The notes beneath the pieces were generated by a model, which did no database searches, had not been told where the DNA came from, and saw only the letters and a list, made by a program, of their open reading frames with translations. 64,000 nucleotides of DNA from SFTJ01 sp045613305 (GTDB lineage: Bacteria > Bacteroidota > Bacteroidia > Bacteroidales > Muribaculaceae). Positions 25,387 to 35,017 of this stretch are shown in pieces (position 1 is the stretch's first letter; every line of letters begins with the position of its first letter). The translations under genes and the position numbers were made by a program. Location: contig JAZLAU010000009.1 of assembly GCA_045613305.1 (NCBI GenBank), positions 1 through 64,000 of the forward strand. The letters run 5' to 3'.

Positions 25387-26376
25387 TTAAAGAGCAATGT
25401 GCAGAATGTGTGTGGCAATTACGGCGAGTATCAAGAATACCACAATCAGATATCGGCGGAGTCGGTTGTTGAATGCAAAGAAATGTCCGAATTGCACAGC
25501 AAAACAAAGGTTGATAACAGGCAGATACACCATGGCATTTCGGTAGTCGATAGCGAGCATCAAGATGCTGGCTGCTGCCAAATACACAAAAAATCCGTTG
25601 TAGGCGCGAGCCTGCTGCTTATAGTTGATGATTTGAATGAGATTGACACATGTGAGCACTATTGTGGCTGTGGCAATAAACACTATGCATATGATGTTGA
25701 CACGCAATTGTGAAATGTCGAGTTCGGCCCATAAATTGCCGTATGGGTGTATTATAAAGTCGGAAAAACTTGCAAGGTCAAGCCCTAAAACAATCCAGAA
25801 AGGAGTGACTATGCCCATTCCCATGGCTAACAGGCTGCGCATGTTCATAGATTGCATCAGCATAAAGCCGAGCAAAAGCACCGGAATTAGGTATATGAAA
25901 GCAACATGAAATAGAGAGAACGCTGTCACAACGGCAAAAGCCGAATAGATGCTCCTTTGCGAACGGCGAGCCTGAAATGATGCAAACAGTGCAAAAGTTA
26001 TAATCACCACCGTAAGGCTAAGCAGAGTGCCGGTGAAAAAGTTGGTGCAAATCAGAGGACTGCTTAGGGTAATCAGGTAGAACATCGACACGAATACCCA
26101 AGTAACTGTCTTTATGAAACTAAACAACTTGTTGAGCACCAGCAGCAATAGCCCTATGCCTATAATGCACAGCACATTTAAACTTACCGACAATAGGGGG
26201 TTGGTGATGTAGTTGCAGATAGAAGGATACAGGATGCCGTGCCCGTTGTTGGAGTGTAGCATAGCGGCACCCTGTGTTATGTAGAAGCACGCAACAACGA
26301 CCAAGACAATCGCCATTATGATGGCGAAAATCTTTCCGTTGATAAAGTCATTGATGCTGCTTTCCTTAAACTTCAT
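25387..26376 (-). CDS. Polytopic membrane protein of unknown function
   Basis: A 329-residue integral membrane protein with about nine hydrophobic helices and short loops. The N-terminus MKFKESSINDFINGKIFA is polar. I recognise no catalytic motif; proteins of this type beside purD occur in other Bacteroidales as far as I recall, but that is memory only. It sits 25 bases after purD and 37 before pdxB, so it is cotranscribed with them. Confidence 0.75.
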   Translation of the reverse strand: MKFKESSINDFINGKIFAIIMAIVLVVVACFYITQGAAMLHSNNGHGILYPSICNYITNPLLSVSLNVLCIIGIGLLLLVLNKLFSFIKTVTWVFVSMFYLITLSSPLICTNFFTGTLLSLTVVIITFALFASFQARRSQRSIYSAFAVVTAFSLFHVAFIYLIPVLLLGFMLMQSMNMRSLLAMGMGIVTPFWIVLGLDLASFSDFIIHPYGNLWAELDISQLRVNIICIVFIATATIVLTCVNLIQIINYKQQARAYNGFFVYLAAASILMLAIDYRNAMVYLPVINLCFAVQFGHFFAFNNRLRRYLIVVFLILAVIATHILHIAL

Positions 26377-26401
26377 AATCTGCCAGAAGAGACATGTGTT
26401 T

Positions 26402-27682
26402 TTACTTTAGGTCAAAACCGATGTCGCGGCGGAAATACTTGCCTTCGAAGTCGATTTTAGCAATGTTTTCCCACGATTGGCGAAGGGCTTCATCCTTGCT
26501 GTTGCCGTAACTGCTCACAGCAAGCACACGTCCGCCAGAAGTGACAAGAGTGTCGCCATCGAGTTTTGTGCCGGCGTGGAACACGATGCTGCCTTCAACG
26601 TTGTTTAGGCCAGTGATTACCTTACCCTTTTCGTAGTTGCCAGGGTAGCCGCCCGAAACCATCATAATGGTAACGGCATATCGAGGGTCGATTTCTACCG
26701 ACTTGCTGTCGAGTTGTTGGTTGGCTGTCGCTTCAAGAAGGTCCACCAAATCGCTATTGATGCGAAGCATAACGGCTTCGGTTTCAGGGTCGCCCATACG
26801 CACATTGTATTCGATAACCATAGGGTTGCCTTCAACATTGATAAGACCTAAGAATATGAAACCGCGATAGGTGATGTTTTCTTCTTGAAGGCCCTTGATG
26901 GTAGGCACGATTATGCGGTCGTTAACCTTTTGCATATATTCCTCGTCGGCAAAACTTACAGGAGAAATAGCACCCATGCCGCCGGTGTTAAGTCCGGTAT
27001 CGCCTTCGCCTATGCGCTTGTAGTCTTTAGCCACAGGCAACACGTGATAGTTGGTTCCGTCGGTGAGCACAAACACCGAGCATTCAATTCCAGAAAGGAA
27101 TTCCTCGATGACCACTGTTGCGCTTGATGCGCCAAACATGCCATTAAGCATTTCGCCCAATTCCTTTTTTGCTTCGTCGAGAGTAGGAAGAATTAGCACG
27201 CCCTTGCCGGCAGCCAATCCGTCGGCTTTAAGCACATAAGGCGCCTTTAGAGATTCAAGGAAGCGGTAGCCTTCCTCGATGTTATCTTTGGTTACGCTCA
27301 AATAGCCGGCAGTAGGGATGTTGTGGCGTTGCATAAATCCCTTGGCAAAATCTTTGCTGCCTTCGAGTTGAGCTCCGGTCTTGCTTGGTCCGATAACCAT
27401 AACGTTGGCCAATTGTTCGTCGGCCTTGAAGTAGTCGTAAATTCCGGCCACAAGAGGGTCTTCGTTGCCCACTACCACCATTTGGATGTCGTTAGCCAAC
27501 ACGAAAGCCTTCACTGCGTCGAAATCAAGAGGAGAAAGAGCCACATTGGTGCCGTAGCAGTTGGTGCCGCCGTTACCTGGGGCGATAAACAATTTGTTTA
27601 ACTTTTCACTTTGGCTCATTTTCCATGCAAGGGCGCATTCGCGGCCGCCTGAACCTAAAAGCAAGATGTTGAGTTTTTCCAT
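26402..27682 (-). CDS. purD: Phosphoribosylamine-glycine ligase (GAR synthetase)
   Basis: A 426-residue cytoplasmic ATP-grasp enzyme for step two of purine synthesis, joining glycine to 5-phosphoribosylamine. Signatures are LLLGSGGRECALAWK at the N-terminus, PGNGGT, VGNEDPLVAGI, the ATP-grasp segment APYVLKADGLAAGKGV, GIECSVFVLTDG, NTGGMGAISP and EYNVRMGDPETEAV. The length matches the family. It lies 53 bases after the RNA methyltransferase gene and leads into the membrane protein and pdxB genes. Confidence 0.95.
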   Translation of the reverse strand: MEKLNILLLGSGGRECALAWKMSQSEKLNKLFIAPGNGGTNCYGTNVALSPLDFDAVKAFVLANDIQMVVVGNEDPLVAGIYDYFKADEQLANVMVIGPSKTGAQLEGSKDFAKGFMQRHNIPTAGYLSVTKDNIEEGYRFLESLKAPYVLKADGLAAGKGVLILPTLDEAKKELGEMLNGMFGASSATVVIEEFLSGIECSVFVLTDGTNYHVLPVAKDYKRIGEGDTGLNTGGMGAISPVSFADEEYMQKVNDRIIVPTIKGLQEENITYRGFIFLGLINVEGNPMVIEYNVRMGDPETEAVMLRINSDLVDLLEATANQQLDSKSVEIDPRYAVTIMMVSGGYPGNYEKGKVITGLNNVEGSIVFHAGTKLDGDTLVTSGGRVLAVSSYGNSKDEALRQSWENIAKIDFEGKYFRRDIGFDLK

Positions 27683-27735
27683 ATCGTAATTTGTGAATTG
27701 AGTTGCTGGTTATAAATTATGGTTATTTGCTAAAT

Positions 27736-29355
27736 TTAATCTTCAGAGTTGTTTTCGGAGTTTTTCTTTCTCCATCCTCGGCGTTGAAGTTTGTTTGACA
27801 GCACTTCTTGGTCTTTCGACAATTGAGGTTCTCTAAATTTCACCACGCGCTTAGAGAATTCTTCGTTATGAACAAAAGAGCGTTCAGGCTTTTCGTCGCC
27901 TTCGTTTTTCTCTTCACGTTTGAAGCGAGCCGGACGGCTGCTCTTTTCGTCGAAGTTTCTGCGAGGTTTGCGTTCAAACTTGCCGAAGTTGCGTTGTTCG
28001 TCGTTATTGTTTTCGCCAAAACGGAAGTGGCGAGGTTCGCGTTTGCCCGATTCTTTGTTGTCGAAAGAAGGCTTGTTTGGCTTTTCGTCACCGAATTTGC
28101 GACGAGGCTTGCGGTCGTCTTTGAAAGTTTCTTCAAACTTGCGTTTTTTGTAAGGCTTGTCTTCGCCGCGACGCTTCTTGAAGTCGTCGTCCTTAATGTG
28201 ACCGCCATCGCGACGCAAGTCGTCGTATTTGCCTTCAAAAATCACATATTCACGAAGTTCGCATTCAAGGTCCCCGTTTAGCATAGGCATTTTTGCCGAT
28301 GGCTTAAGACCGATGCAGTCAAATAGTTCGTTCTTGTATCCAATAATCCAAGCCTTGTAGCCAACAAACACACGTTTTAGTCGTTCGCCGAGGTCATGGT
28401 AAAGACCTTCCATGTCTTCCACGGCAATACGTTCGCCATAAGGAGGGTTTGTGACAAGCATTCCGCCTCCGGCTTCCACTTCGCTAATGCTTTGCAGCGA
28501 TTTGCATTCTATTTCGATGTGCTTGTTTACGCCAGCGCTTTTGATGTTGCGTTTTGCTATTTCTACGGCTTTAGGTGAAATGTCGGAGCCGAAAATCTTG
28601 AAGTTGAAATCGCGTTCGTTAGAGTCGTCGTTATATATCGATTCAAACAATTCGGCATCAAAGTCTTCCCAGTTTTCAAAGGCAAAACCGTTTCTGTACA
28701 CACCAGGATTGATGTTGGCTGCCATTAGAGCTGCCTCAACAAGGAAAGTTCCTGAACCGCACATAGGGTCAATTAGGTTGCATTGGCCGTCCCAACCTGC
28801 CAATTTGAGGATGCCGGCAGCAAGCACTTCGTTGATAGGGGCTTCGGTTTGCGCCACGCGGTAGCCTCTCTTGTGAAGCGATTCGCCTGAAGAGTCGAGC
28901 GACAGGGTTACTTCCTTGCCCGAGATGTGCACGTTAAATTGCACGTCAGGGTTGTTGATGCGTATAGAAGGGCGGCGGTTGTATTTTTCGTTAAAGAAAT
29001 CGGCAATGGCGTCTTTCACTCTGTAGGTTGCGAAGCGTGAATGGCGAAATTCTTCGCTGTAGACGGTGGCGTCGATAGAGAAAGTTTGGTCAACTTTCAA
29101 AACGCTTTCCCAATCATATTGCTTCACGGCTTCGTAAAGTTCGTCGGCATTGCTTGCAAGGAATTTGTAGATTGGCTTAAGTATGCGCAGCGCAGTGCGG
29201 CAGCAGAAATTGGCCTTGTAGAGCACGGCTTTGTCGCCAGTGAACGACACCATGCGGCGACCTTCTTCAACATTGTTAGCGCCTAAGTTGCGCAATTCTT
29301 CTGCCAGTACACCTTCTAACCCTTGGAAGGTTTTGGCAATCATTTCAAATTCCAT
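27736..29355 (-). CDS. THUMP-domain class I RNA methyltransferase with long charged tail
   Basis: A 539-residue enzyme similar to the N-terminal half of RlmL (23S rRNA m2G2445 methyltransferase). An N-terminal ferredoxin-like/THUMP region (1-160) includes FQGLEGVLAEELRNLGA. The SAM-binding domain has DPMCGSGTFLVEAALMA, FGSDISPKAVEIAKRN and the catalytic NPPYGER. From about residue 374 to the end the protein is low complexity: Lys, Arg, Glu, Asp, Phe, Asn and Gly repeats such as KPRRKFG and ERKPRRNF. This tail is likely disordered and RNA-binding, and is longer than in ordinary RlmL-type enzymes. It is the first gene of the purD-pdxB run. Confidence 0.88.
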   Translation of the reverse strand: MEFEMIAKTFQGLEGVLAEELRNLGANNVEEGRRMVSFTGDKAVLYKANFCCRTALRILKPIYKFLASNADELYEAVKQYDWESVLKVDQTFSIDATVYSEEFRHSRFATYRVKDAIADFFNEKYNRRPSIRINNPDVQFNVHISGKEVTLSLDSSGESLHKRGYRVAQTEAPINEVLAAGILKLAGWDGQCNLIDPMCGSGTFLVEAALMAANINPGVYRNGFAFENWEDFDAELFESIYNDDSNERDFNFKIFGSDISPKAVEIAKRNIKSAGVNKHIEIECKSLQSISEVEAGGGMLVTNPPYGERIAVEDMEGLYHDLGERLKRVFVGYKAWIIGYKNELFDCIGLKPSAKMPMLNGDLECELREYVIFEGKYDDLRRDGGHIKDDDFKKRRGEDKPYKKRKFEETFKDDRKPRRKFGDEKPNKPSFDNKESGKREPRHFRFGENNNDEQRNFGKFERKPRRNFDEKSSRPARFKREEKNEGDEKPERSFVHNEEFSKRVVKFREPQLSKDQEVLSNKLQRRGWRKKNSENNSED

Positions 29356-29511
29356 ACGATGAAAGTTTTCTTGTTGCTAAATGTTTTTTGTTTGTTGCCT
29401 GTGGGCGTTAGTGCAGTTGCAGCCTTGCCTGCCGCTATGTTGTGAGGCAGTTATGAGAATGCTTTGCCAAGATGCCCTAAGTGCATGCAAATTCCTCCGA
29501 ATTTACGAGTG

Positions 29512-29519
29512 CAAAGGTA
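29512..29519 (-). promoter_or_regulatory. -7 element for the RNA methyltransferase-purD-pdxB operon
   Basis: Minus-strand TACCTTTG fits TAnnTTTG. TTTC 19 bases upstream (29539-29542) is one mismatch from the -33 box. The leader would be about 150 bases. Confidence 0.45.
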
Positions 29520-29709
29520 CGATTATTAATTTGAAATTGAAAGCAAAAGCGATGCTATTAACCCTTGAAAAATTAAGAAAATCAAGCGGTTTGAGTTTAG
29601 TGAGGTTTGCTAAAGCAAAATAGGTGTCTTTTTGGGGTAATAAATGGCATAGAAAATGGGTATGTGGGCGTCGTAAAAATGTAAAAAGTGTGAAAGCGTG
29701 CACTATAAT

Positions 29710-29740
29710 TTTGATAATGCGTGCTTTTGCACTAATTTTG
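29710..29740 (+). promoter_or_regulatory. Promoter of the DUF2723 gene
   Basis: TTTG (29710-29713), 19 bases, then TAATTTTG (29733-29740): both boxes of the Bacteroidales consensus. The TSS is expected near 29747, with a leader of about 38 bases. Confidence 0.65.
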
Positions 29741-29784
29741 TGAGTTGTAACTACGCAATTTGTGAAAAATAAATACATCAATCG

Positions 29785-32700
29785 ATGAAAAGATATAATT
29801 TAATCAACAATGCCTTGGGTTGGCTGATGTTTGTAGTGGCATCGGTAACCTATTTGCTCACACTTGAGCCAACGGCAAGTTTCTGGGACTGCCCAGAATT
29901 TATTTCACAGGGATATAAGTTGGAAATCGGTCACCCGCCCGGCAACCCGATATTCATGCTTGCAGCCCGATTTGCAATCAACTTTGTAAGTGACCCATCG
30001 CATGTTTCGGTGGCAGTGAATGTGATGAGTGCCATCTTGTCGGCGCTAACCATCTTGCTGCTGTTCTGGACTGTTACCCACTTGGTGAAGCGCCTTGTGG
30101 TGTCCGATGGCGATGTTGAAAAGATGACGCTTACACAATACCTCGTGGTGTTTGGCAGTGGTATAGCAGGAGCTTTGGCCTTTACGTGGAGCGATACGTT
30201 CTGGTATTCGGCAGTTGAGGCTGAAGTTTATGCTTTCTCGTCATTCTGCACGGCGTTGGTTTTCTGGTTGATATTGAAATGGGAAAATCGTGCCGATGAG
30301 CCAAATAGCGACCGCTATCTGATTTTGATAGCCTATGTGATAGGGGTGTCGATAGCGGTGCACTTGCTTAACTTGCTATGTATTCCTGCCATTGTGCTTG
30401 TGTTTTACTATCGCAAGTGGAAGGAAACCTCAGTTAAGGGCTCACTTATAGCATTAGGCTTGTCGTTTGTGATTATCGCACTAATCCTTTACGGATTGGT
30501 TCCGGGCTTTGTTAAGGCAGCGCAAATGTTTGAGTTGTTCTGTGTTAACACTCTTGGCATGCCATATAACACAGGTGTGCTTGTGTACACAGTTCTCGAC
30601 TTTTTGGTGTTTGGCTGGTGCTTGTTTGAGTTGTACCGCCAACAAAATCCTACCGCCATTAAGATATCGTTCTTTGCAGCAATAGTGCTTTCGGGCATGT
30701 TGTTCTTTGGTAACGGATGGATAATTGCTACAGCGCTTGTTGCAGGCTTGGCATTCTATTTGTTTAAGGTTGTTAAGCAAATTCCTATCCGAGTGTTCAC
30801 CATTGTAGCGTTGAGCATTTTGGTAATTTTCATTGGTTATTCTTCGTATGCATTGATTTTGATTCGTTCGAATTCGCATACTCCAATTAACCAAAACACC
30901 CCCGACAATGTATTCTCACTATCTACTTACCTAAATCGTGAGCAATATGGCGACCGTCCGTTGTTCTATGGCCAAACATTCAATGCCGGCCTGGTATATA
31001 AGGATAATGGTTCGGGAGTGTATAATCCGGTGGTTACAGAAGGCAAAAACTTGTATGCAAAGACCGTTAGTGACGACCGCAATGCACCTACAGAATATAA
31101 ACTTAAGGGCCGTTCAGAAAAATATAAGACCAACCCTGAATTAGATATGCTTTTCCCACGCATGTACAGCGGCAGTCATGCTCGCGAGTATAAAGAGTGG
31201 ACTGGCATGCAGGGCCGCGTGGTAGATGCCACTACACGTCTTGACCGCAACGGAAATCCTGCTGCAACCGAGCAAAAGGTTAAGCCAACCTTCCTCGAAA
31301 ACTTGCAGTTCTTTATAGATTACCAACTTAACTATATGTATTGGCGTTACTTCATGTGGAACTTTGCCGGCCGTCAGAATGATGTGCAAGGTTCGGGCGA
31401 AATCACCAATGGCAACTGGTTGAGTGGTATACCATTTATCGACAACATGCGCTTGGGCGACCAAAGCCTAATGCCAGATGACCTTGGCAGCGGTAACAAG
31501 GCAAGAAACGTGTTCTATATGTTGCCGTTGTTGCTTGGTATCATAGGCTTGTTGTGGCAAGCATATGCCGGTAAGCGAGGAATTGAGCAATTTTGGGTAA
31601 TATTCTTCTTGTTCTTCATGACAGGTATTGCCATTGTAATCTACTTGAATCAAACTCCAAGCCAACCACGTGAACGCGATTATGCATTTGCTGGTTCGTT
31701 CTATGCCTATGCCATTTGGATAGGTATGGGTGTGGCCGGCTTGTGGCAATTGATATTAACTGCAATCAGTAAGGTTAAGAAGCAATCGGCAGGCAATGAA
31801 TCGGCTAAGCAGCAACTTGCATGTGCTGTTGTGGCAGTGCTATTCGGCTTGTTTGTTCCGTTGCAAATGGTGAGCCAAACCTGGGACGACCACGACCGCA
31901 GCGGACGTTATCCGGCTCGTGATTTCGGTATGAACTATTTGTCGAGTCTTGACCCGAATGCCATTATCTTCACCAATGGTGACAACGACACATTCCCATT
32001 GTGGTATTGCCAAGAAGTGGAAGGCTATCGCACTGATGTGCGTGTAATCAACTTGTCGTACTTGTCGACCGACTGGTATATCGACCAGATGCGATTCCCA
32101 ACCTACGAATCGGCACCGGTGCCAATGTTGGCCGAAGAGTTGACCTACGCTTACGACAAGCGTCAGTTTAACTACTTCATACAGCCCGACACTACACCAA
32201 CTCCTGTATTGAAGGCATTGGAATATCTATATTCTCCTGAGAGTGACAAGAACCAATGGAACTTAAGCGAATTTAAGTATCCGGTGATGTACATTCCAGT
32301 GAATGCCGACGATGCTATAAAGCAAGGTGTTGTGAGCGAAGAAAAGCGTGACTTGATTGAAGACTACATAAAAGTTGACATCTTGAACGACACTTATGTG
32401 GGTTCGGAACAGGCTATCAGTTGCAGCGGCACTATGACGCTCGACATTTTGGCGTCGTCGGTGGCAGAGGGCTGGAAGCGTCCGGTGTATTTCGCTATGA
32501 CAGTGCCTGAACGCTATTATCTTGGCCTTAAGCCGTACATGCAATGCACTGGTATGGCTTACGAAATCACTCCATTGTGCCGTTTGTCGTCGGATGGTGA
32601 AATTACGTCGAATAGCGATAAGATGTATGAAAACATCACCACTAAGTTCCGTTGGGCTGGCATCGACCAGGCTGAGCCAGGCAGTTTGTATCTTGACGAA

Positions 32701-33270
32701 ACAATTCGCCGCATGGTAACAACTACCCGCAGCACCATGAATGATTTGGCATATATGCTAATATATGAAGGTGCAGAGGCATCACTAAAAATCGACAGCG
32801 ATGAATCGTTGACTGACGACGATAAAAACAAGTTGAAGGCTTATGTAGAAGACCGTTTCACCAAGGCACGCAACATTCTTAACCTAATGGAAGAAAAATT
32901 GCCGGCTGAGGCTTGTCCGTATGCTGTGCAACTTGGCTTCAGCATTGCGCAAAATTGGGATTTCTTGGCTCAATATTCAAATAATGAGCAAGACAAGATT
33001 AAGGCTATCCACTTGGTTGAAGACGAAATTATGCACTTCGGTCAATATGCACGTTTCTATCAATCGCTCGACTTGTCGAAGTACAATCGCTTGACAAACA
33101 ACGACCGCTACATTGACCAACGTTATTTCCCAACATTGATTTATTTCTTGAAACAAGAATCGGAAGATCGTTTCGAGGTGGTGATGAATCGTTTGACGGC
33201 TATGGGAGTTAACGTGGAACGCTCGCTTAAGTTCTTGGTATCGGAAGAGTCGGAAGGTCAAGAAGGCTAA
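29785..33270 (+). CDS. DUF2723 glycosyltransferase-like membrane protein (GT-C type)
   Basis: An 1161-residue protein. About a dozen TM helices occupy the first 680 residues, interrupted by a soluble loop (about 365-510), and a large C-terminal soluble domain follows. The N-terminal TLEPTASFWDCPEFI and the segment KLEIGHPPGNPIFML are DUF2723 hallmarks. The acidic residue near the first loop suggests a GT-C catalytic site using a polyprenyl-phosphate sugar donor. The NGDNDTFPLWYCQEVEGYRTDVRV segment marks the periplasmic domain. Such proteins are suspected of O-mannosylating exported proteins in Bacteroidetes, which would use GDP-mannose-derived donor; that link is inference. A clear terminator follows. 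Confidence 0.88.
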   Translation: MKRYNLINNALGWLMFVVASVTYLLTLEPTASFWDCPEFISQGYKLEIGHPPGNPIFMLAARFAINFVSDPSHVSVAVNVMSAILSALTILLLFWTVTHLVKRLVVSDGDVEKMTLTQYLVVFGSGIAGALAFTWSDTFWYSAVEAEVYAFSSFCTALVFWLILKWENRADEPNSDRYLILIAYVIGVSIAVHLLNLLCIPAIVLVFYYRKWKETSVKGSLIALGLSFVIIALILYGLVPGFVKAAQMFELFCVNTLGMPYNTGVLVYTVLDFLVFGWCLFELYRQQNPTAIKISFFAAIVLSGMLFFGNGWIIATALVAGLAFYLFKVVKQIPIRVFTIVALSILVIFIGYSSYALILIRSNSHTPINQNTPDNVFSLSTYLNREQYGDRPLFYGQTFNAGLVYKDNGSGVYNPVVTEGKNLYAKTVSDDRNAPTEYKLKGRSEKYKTNPELDMLFPRMYSGSHAREYKEWTGMQGRVVDATTRLDRNGNPAATEQKVKPTFLENLQFFIDYQLNYMYWRYFMWNFAGRQNDVQGSGEITNGNWLSGIPFIDNMRLGDQSLMPDDLGSGNKARNVFYMLPLLLGIIGLLWQAYAGKRGIEQFWVIFFLFFMTGIAIVIYLNQTPSQPRERDYAFAGSFYAYAIWIGMGVAGLWQLILTAISKVKKQSAGNESAKQQLACAVVAVLFGLFVPLQMVSQTWDDHDRSGRYPARDFGMNYLSSLDPNAIIFTNGDNDTFPLWYCQEVEGYRTDVRVINLSYLSTDWYIDQMRFPTYESAPVPMLAEELTYAYDKRQFNYFIQPDTTPTPVLKALEYLYSPESDKNQWNLSEFKYPVMYIPVNADDAIKQGVVSEEKRDLIEDYIKVDILNDTYVGSEQAISCSGTMTLDILASSVAEGWKRPVYFAMTVPERYYLGLKPYMQCTGMAYEITPLCRLSSDGEITSNSDKMYENITTKFRWAGIDQAEPGSLYLDETIRRMVTTTRSTMNDLAYMLIYEGAEASLKIDSDESLTDDDKNKLKAYVEDRFTKARNILNLMEEKLPAEACPYAVQLGFSIAQNWDFLAQYSNNEQDKIKAIHLVEDEIMHFGQYARFYQSLDLSKYNRLTNNDRYIDQRYFPTLIYFLKQESEDRFEVVMNRLTAMGVNVERSLKFLVSEESEGQEG

Positions 33271-33330
33271 CAAAGGGGGTAACTGATAGAAGTTTAAAAG
33301 AGAAAAAAGACAATAATTTTAGATAAGATG

Positions 33331-33370
33331 CGGTTACCCGGGACAATTTCCCAGGTAACCGTGTTTTTTT
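33331..33370 (+). terminator. Terminator after the DUF2723 gene
   Basis: A 13-bp stem (CGGTTACCCGGGA with TCCCAGGTAACCG, one mismatch) is followed by GTG and a run of seven T. Confidence 0.85.
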
Positions 33371-33399
33371 GAATAGATCCCAAAATTTAATATAGATAT

Positions 33400-34029
33400 A
33401 TGTTGACAAAGTTTGTAGTACAGCCACCATTGTTATACCGAATGTTTTTCCCGGAATGTGTTTGGCGCATTCAAAATAATCAAAAGACGGTGTACTTAAC
33501 TTTTGACGATGGGCCAATACCAGAGGTTACGCCATGGGTGCTCGATGTGCTCGATGAGTATGACGTTAAGGCAACTTTCTTTATGGTTGGCGATAATGCG
33601 CAGCGCAATCCCGAGTTGCTTCAAGAGGTAATAAGGCGCGGCCACGGTGTGGGCAATCACACTATGAATCACATTCAGGGTTGTAAGTCTTCGACCGCCG
33701 ACTATGTGAAAAACACCGAAGTGGCTAATGAGATGCTAAAGACCAACCTTTTCAGGCCACCTCATGGACTGATGCGATTTGCGCAGTTGAGGGTGTTGAA
33801 AAAAGACTATTTGGTGGTGATGTATGATGTTGTGACACGAGATTATGCTCGAAACACCGATGGCGAAGAGGTGCTGAATAATGTGAAGCGTTACACGCGC
33901 AACGGTTCGATTATTGTGTTTCACGACTCGCTCAAGGCAATTGATAAACTGAAATATGCGTTACCGCGAGCCATAGAATGGCTACTTGCAAATGGATATA
34001 CAATCGAAAAAATACCAGTGCAACCTTAA
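33400..34029 (+). CDS. Polysaccharide deacetylase, NodB domain
   Basis: A 209-residue compact NodB-domain protein. TFDDGP (34-39) provides the catalytic Asp36 and metal ligand Asp37. HTMNH (87-91) gives the two metal-binding His residues. FRPPHGLMRF and IIVFHDSLKA are the later NodB motifs. It would remove N-acetyl groups from peptidoglycan or another amino-sugar polymer. No clear signal peptide is visible; the first 25 residues are hydrophobic and aromatic but short. Its 3' end overlaps the queG start by 44 bases. Confidence 0.88.
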   Translation: MLTKFVVQPPLLYRMFFPECVWRIQNNQKTVYLTFDDGPIPEVTPWVLDVLDEYDVKATFFMVGDNAQRNPELLQEVIRRGHGVGNHTMNHIQGCKSSTADYVKNTEVANEMLKTNLFRPPHGLMRFAQLRVLKKDYLVVMYDVVTRDYARNTDGEEVLNNVKRYTRNGSIIVFHDSLKAIDKLKYALPRAIEWLLANGYTIEKIPVQP

Positions 34030-34933
34030 AGTTCTTATAAAGCAGAAAGCCAGCGAATTGGGTTTTGCAGCATGTGGCATGGCCGAGGCTAAGCCGGTGA
34101 ACGATGTGGCTATAGCGCAATATGAAAATTGGCTTAAGAAAGGCCATCACGATTGTATGGCCTACGCCGAACGCTATTGCGATGTGCGCAGCAATCCGTG
34201 CCTGCTGATGCCCGGTGCAAAAACTGTTATTTCGTTGGCAATGAATTACTATCAGCCTGTGCAACAGGCCGCTGATGCTCCGCAGTTTGCCTGTTATGCC
34301 TATGGCGATGATTATCATGAGGTGTTGCGCAGCAAGTTGACGCAGTTGGCCGAATATATCGCAACGCTTGCCAACGCCCAGTGCCGAGTGTGTGTAGACA
34401 CGGCTCCAATACGCGAAAAATATTGGGCACAACAAGCCGGTGTGGGATTTGTGGGCAGGAATAATTTGCTTATAGTGCCAGGAGTGGGGTCGTACTGCTT
34501 TTTGGGTGAAGTGGTTACCGATTTGGAGTTGGAACCCGATGCGCCGCTTAATATTAGTTGTGGCGCTTGCACAAAATGTGTGGATGCCTGTCCGGGAGGA
34601 GCCTTGCACCGCGATGGGGCGGCAGCCGATGCCGGCCGATGCTTGTCGTGCCAATTGATAGAGCGGCGCGGCAACTTGCCGGAATGGGTAGACACGGTGA
34701 AAGGCTGCAAAGTGTATGGCTGCGATGATTGTCAGCGATGTTGTCCGCACAATATTAATGTGAAGCCAACCTCGGTAGCCGAGTTTAGCCCTCGTGAGGA
34801 GATTCTCAACTTAACGATTGACGATGTGGCTGTGATGAATCAGGCGCAATTTAGCAAAACCTTTGCTCATAGTGCCATAAAACGCATAAAACTTGAGGGT
34901 TTGAAAAGAAATTTTGGAATAAAAGAAAAATAA
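33986..34933 (+). CDS. queG: Epoxyqueuosine reductase
   Basis: A 315-residue cytoplasmic cobalamin- and 4Fe-4S-dependent enzyme performing the last step of queuosine formation in tRNA. Features are the N-terminal LGFAACGMAEA, RVCVDTAPIREKYWAQQAG, GFVGRNNLLI, two cluster motifs (CGACTKCVDACPGGAL with CLSC, and CDDCQRCCPHN) and the closing SAIKRIKLEGLKRN. The length is normal. The start overlaps the deacetylase gene by 44 bases; ATG codons at 33986 and 33992 are the only sensible choices, as no start lies beyond the overlap near the conserved N-terminus. Translational coupling is likely, though the neighbour is functionally unrelated. Confidence 0.93.
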   Translation: MQMDIQSKKYQCNLKVLIKQKASELGFAACGMAEAKPVNDVAIAQYENWLKKGHHDCMAYAERYCDVRSNPCLLMPGAKTVISLAMNYYQPVQQAADAPQFACYAYGDDYHEVLRSKLTQLAEYIATLANAQCRVCVDTAPIREKYWAQQAGVGFVGRNNLLIVPGVGSYCFLGEVVTDLELEPDAPLNISCGACTKCVDACPGGALHRDGAAADAGRCLSCQLIERRGNLPEWVDTVKGCKVYGCDDCQRCCPHNINVKPTSVAEFSPREEILNLTIDDVAVMNQAQFSKTFAHSAIKRIKLEGLKRNFGIKEK

Positions 34934-35017
34934 TTTTTTTCGGTTGCAACTTTTTATACACTTGTTGCGTCTAATGTATAGAAAAAGGAAATAAATAACT
35001 AAAAAAAAGTATAATCT

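Larger units (their letters stand above)
29356..29784. other. Divergent intergenic region, RNA methyltransferase / DUF2723
   Basis: This 429-base stretch carries a minus-strand promoter for the methyltransferase operon and a plus-strand promoter for the DUF2723 gene. Neither strand shows a convincing gene or RNA structure. Confidence 0.6.

Noticed and set aside
27808..28281. Plus-strand frame rich in Phe, Val and Ala opposite the methyltransferase tail
   Set aside because: The hydrophobic translation is simply the complement of the Lys/Arg/Glu-rich tail.
33932..34750. Long minus-strand open frame opposite queG
   Set aside because: It is antisense to a gene with clear Fe-S and catalytic motifs; its translation has no family features.
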